Of a stretch of 14,297 bases of DNA, positions 13,209 through 14,297 are shown one piece after another. Position 1 is the stretch's first letter. Every line of letters starts with the position of its first letter. Where the stretch lies: positions 1 to 14,297 of the forward strand of contig CACYDK010000110.1 in NCBI GenBank assembly GCA_902773155.1, in the 5' to 3' direction. The position numbers and the translations under genes are program-made. Under the pieces are notes generated by a model. It was given only the letters and a program-made list of their open reading frames with translations, had not been told where the DNA came from and made no database searches. This DNA is from an uncultured Ruminococcus sp. Its GTDB lineage: Bacteria; Bacillota; Clostridia; Oscillospirales; Acutalibacteraceae.

Positions 13209-14162
13209 ATGAAAAAATTAATATGCACGCTGTTATCGGCTGTCACTCTCGCTTCCTGCGCGTCTGTAGCCTTTGCGGCGGAAGAAATCACACATCCTCT
13301 CGGTGATGTGAACCTCGACGGAAGTGTAAATATCAACGACGTTACCGCGCTGCAAAAGCATCTGGCTAAGCTCTCGGTGCTCGAGGGCGAAAGCGAAACG
13401 CTGGCCGATATGAATCTTGACGGTAAGCTCGACATAAACGACTGCACCGCTATTCAAGCTCACACGGCCGTGTTCTCGATCGACCTTACCAATAAAAAGG
13501 GCGTCGACATCTCCTCGAACAACGGCTCGGTCGACATTGAAAAGGTGAAGAACGCCGGTTATGACTTTGTTATGATTCGATGCGGCTACGGCAATGACGA
13601 AGCCGACCAAGACGACACACGCTTTGAGGAAAACGTAAAAAAATGCGAAGAAGCGGGAATACCGTGGGGAGTTTACATTTACTCCTACGCTCTCAACACC
13701 ACAGAGGCTAAGTCAGAAGCCAAGCACGTGCTTAGGCTCTTAAAGGGCAAAAAGCCAAAGCTGCCGATAGCCTTTGATATGGAGGACGCCGACGGCTATA
13801 AGGCAAGATACGGAATGCCGAGCAACAAAACTCTCGTTAAAATCTGCAAGACCTTCCTAAAAACAATAAGCGACGCGGGCTATTACGGGATGCTGTACGC
13901 AAACCTCAACTGGCTCGAAAACAAGCTCAACGACGAATCGCTCCTCTCGAAATACGACCTGTGGGTAGCTCAGTGGAACGAGACCTGCCAGTATGAGGGC
14001 GCGATCGGGATGTGGCAATACGGCGGCGAGACCAACTACCTCGAAAGCAACTCTATAGCCGGAGTCGGGATCGTGGACAAAAACATCTGCTACAAAGACT
14101 ATGTAAAGATAATAGTCGAAGGCGGCTACAACGGCTGGGGAGAATCGGAACAATCAACATAA
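13209..14162 (+). CDS. Dockerin-containing GH25 lysozyme
   Basis: A 317-residue exported muramidase predicted to cut the MurNAc-GlcNAc bond of peptidoglycan. Residues 1-24 are a signal peptide; as well as the AFA-AEE cleavage site there is a lipobox-like LASC at 14-17. Residues 32-90 are a type I dockerin with two calcium loops, DVNLDGSVNIND (33-44) and DMNLDGKLDIND (67-78), both with full ligand sets. The glycoside hydrolase 25 domain follows at once from about 97: GVDISSNNG with Asp100, IRCGYG, GVYIYSYA, the catalytic DxE in PIAFDMED (Asp190, Glu192) and MWQYGG near the end. A dockerin in front of the enzyme is an unusual order. AGGTGG at 13199-13204 lies four bases before the ATG. No clear promoter lies between the murA terminator and this gene, so it may depend on read-through or a weak promoter. 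Confidence 0.93.
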   Translation: MKKLICTLLSAVTLASCASVAFAAEEITHPLGDVNLDGSVNINDVTALQKHLAKLSVLEGESETLADMNLDGKLDINDCTAIQAHTAVFSIDLTNKKGVDISSNNGSVDIEKVKNAGYDFVMIRCGYGNDEADQDDTRFEENVKKCEEAGIPWGVYIYSYALNTTEAKSEAKHVLRLLKGKKPKLPIAFDMEDADGYKARYGMPSNKTLVKICKTFLKTISDAGYYGMLYANLNWLENKLNDESLLSKYDLWVAQWNETCQYEGAIGMWQYGGETNYLESNSIAGVGIVDKNICYKDYVKIIVEGGYNGWGESEQST

Positions 14163-14210
14163 ATGCCGCAGTCTACGCGACAGTTGCATATGAATTATTG
14201 AAAATAGTAT

Positions 14211-14263
14211 AAGCGCTGTGAACGCTAAGCAATTTGCTATGCATTCACAGCGCTTTTTATTTG
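14211..14263 (+). terminator. Intrinsic terminator of the lysozyme gene
   Basis: AAGCGCTGTGAA (14211-14222) pairs perfectly with TTCACAGCGCTT (14244-14255), followed by TTTATTTG. The 21-base loop contains a small inner hairpin around AGCAATTTGCT. Nothing else is visible up to the window end. Confidence 0.85.
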
Positions 14264-14297
14264 TCAGAATATTACGACAACTGGTTTATCCGGAAAG

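Overview
The window looks like chromosome of a Gram-positive anaerobe of the Clostridia, most likely a Ruminococcus-type Oscillospiraceae. The reasons are two secreted proteins with type I dockerin modules, a clostridial Rex regulator, an ATP-type PEP carboxykinase, AAGGAG-like ribosome binding sites and sigma-A promoters with near-consensus boxes. Every gene reads intact in the standard code except the first, which is cut by the window edge. I see no IS element, phage gene, CRISPR array, tRNA or rRNA.

Layout. (1) 1-3516, plus strand: the end of an aconitase gene, NADP-type isocitrate dehydrogenase (icd), the NADH/NAD+-sensing repressor rex and a membrane acyltransferase, tightly packed as one operon that ends in a strong hairpin terminator. 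(2) 3594-5285, minus strand: pckA, with a near-perfect promoter and a symmetrical palindrome/direct-repeat arrangement in its leader. (3) 5505-6215, plus strand: a small zinc-ribbon membrane protein and an unrecognised acidic protein. (4) 6339-9214, minus strand: a secreted cohesin-like/dockerin protein, an unrecognised 124-residue protein and a secreted Ig-like repeat protein, each with its own promoter. (5) 9547-11421, plus strand: a short-chain reductase that closely resembles YmfI (elongation factor P 5-aminopentanone reductase), directly followed by a PF14907-type nucleotidyltransferase. (6) 11834-14162, plus strand: murA, starting at TTG behind an unusual 200-base leader, and a dockerin-bearing GH25 lysozyme.

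How the genes fit together. Aconitase and isocitrate dehydrogenase form the oxidative branch from citrate to 2-oxoglutarate, which supplies glutamate in anaerobes. Rex reports redox state, and PEP carboxykinase sits at the PEP/oxaloacetate junction, so 1-5285 is a central carbon and redox block. The second half concerns the cell surface: a peptidoglycan precursor enzyme (MurA), a peptidoglycan hydrolase carrying a dockerin, a second dockerin protein and an Ig-like secreted protein.

The most interesting non-coding signals are the murA leader, where two predicted hairpins have mutually complementary loops; a perfect 16-bp palindrome over the -35 box of the Ig-like gene; and the symmetrical element in the pckA leader. 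The most interesting protein is the lysozyme whose dockerin lies between the signal peptide and the catalytic domain. I found no wholly new multi-gene system.
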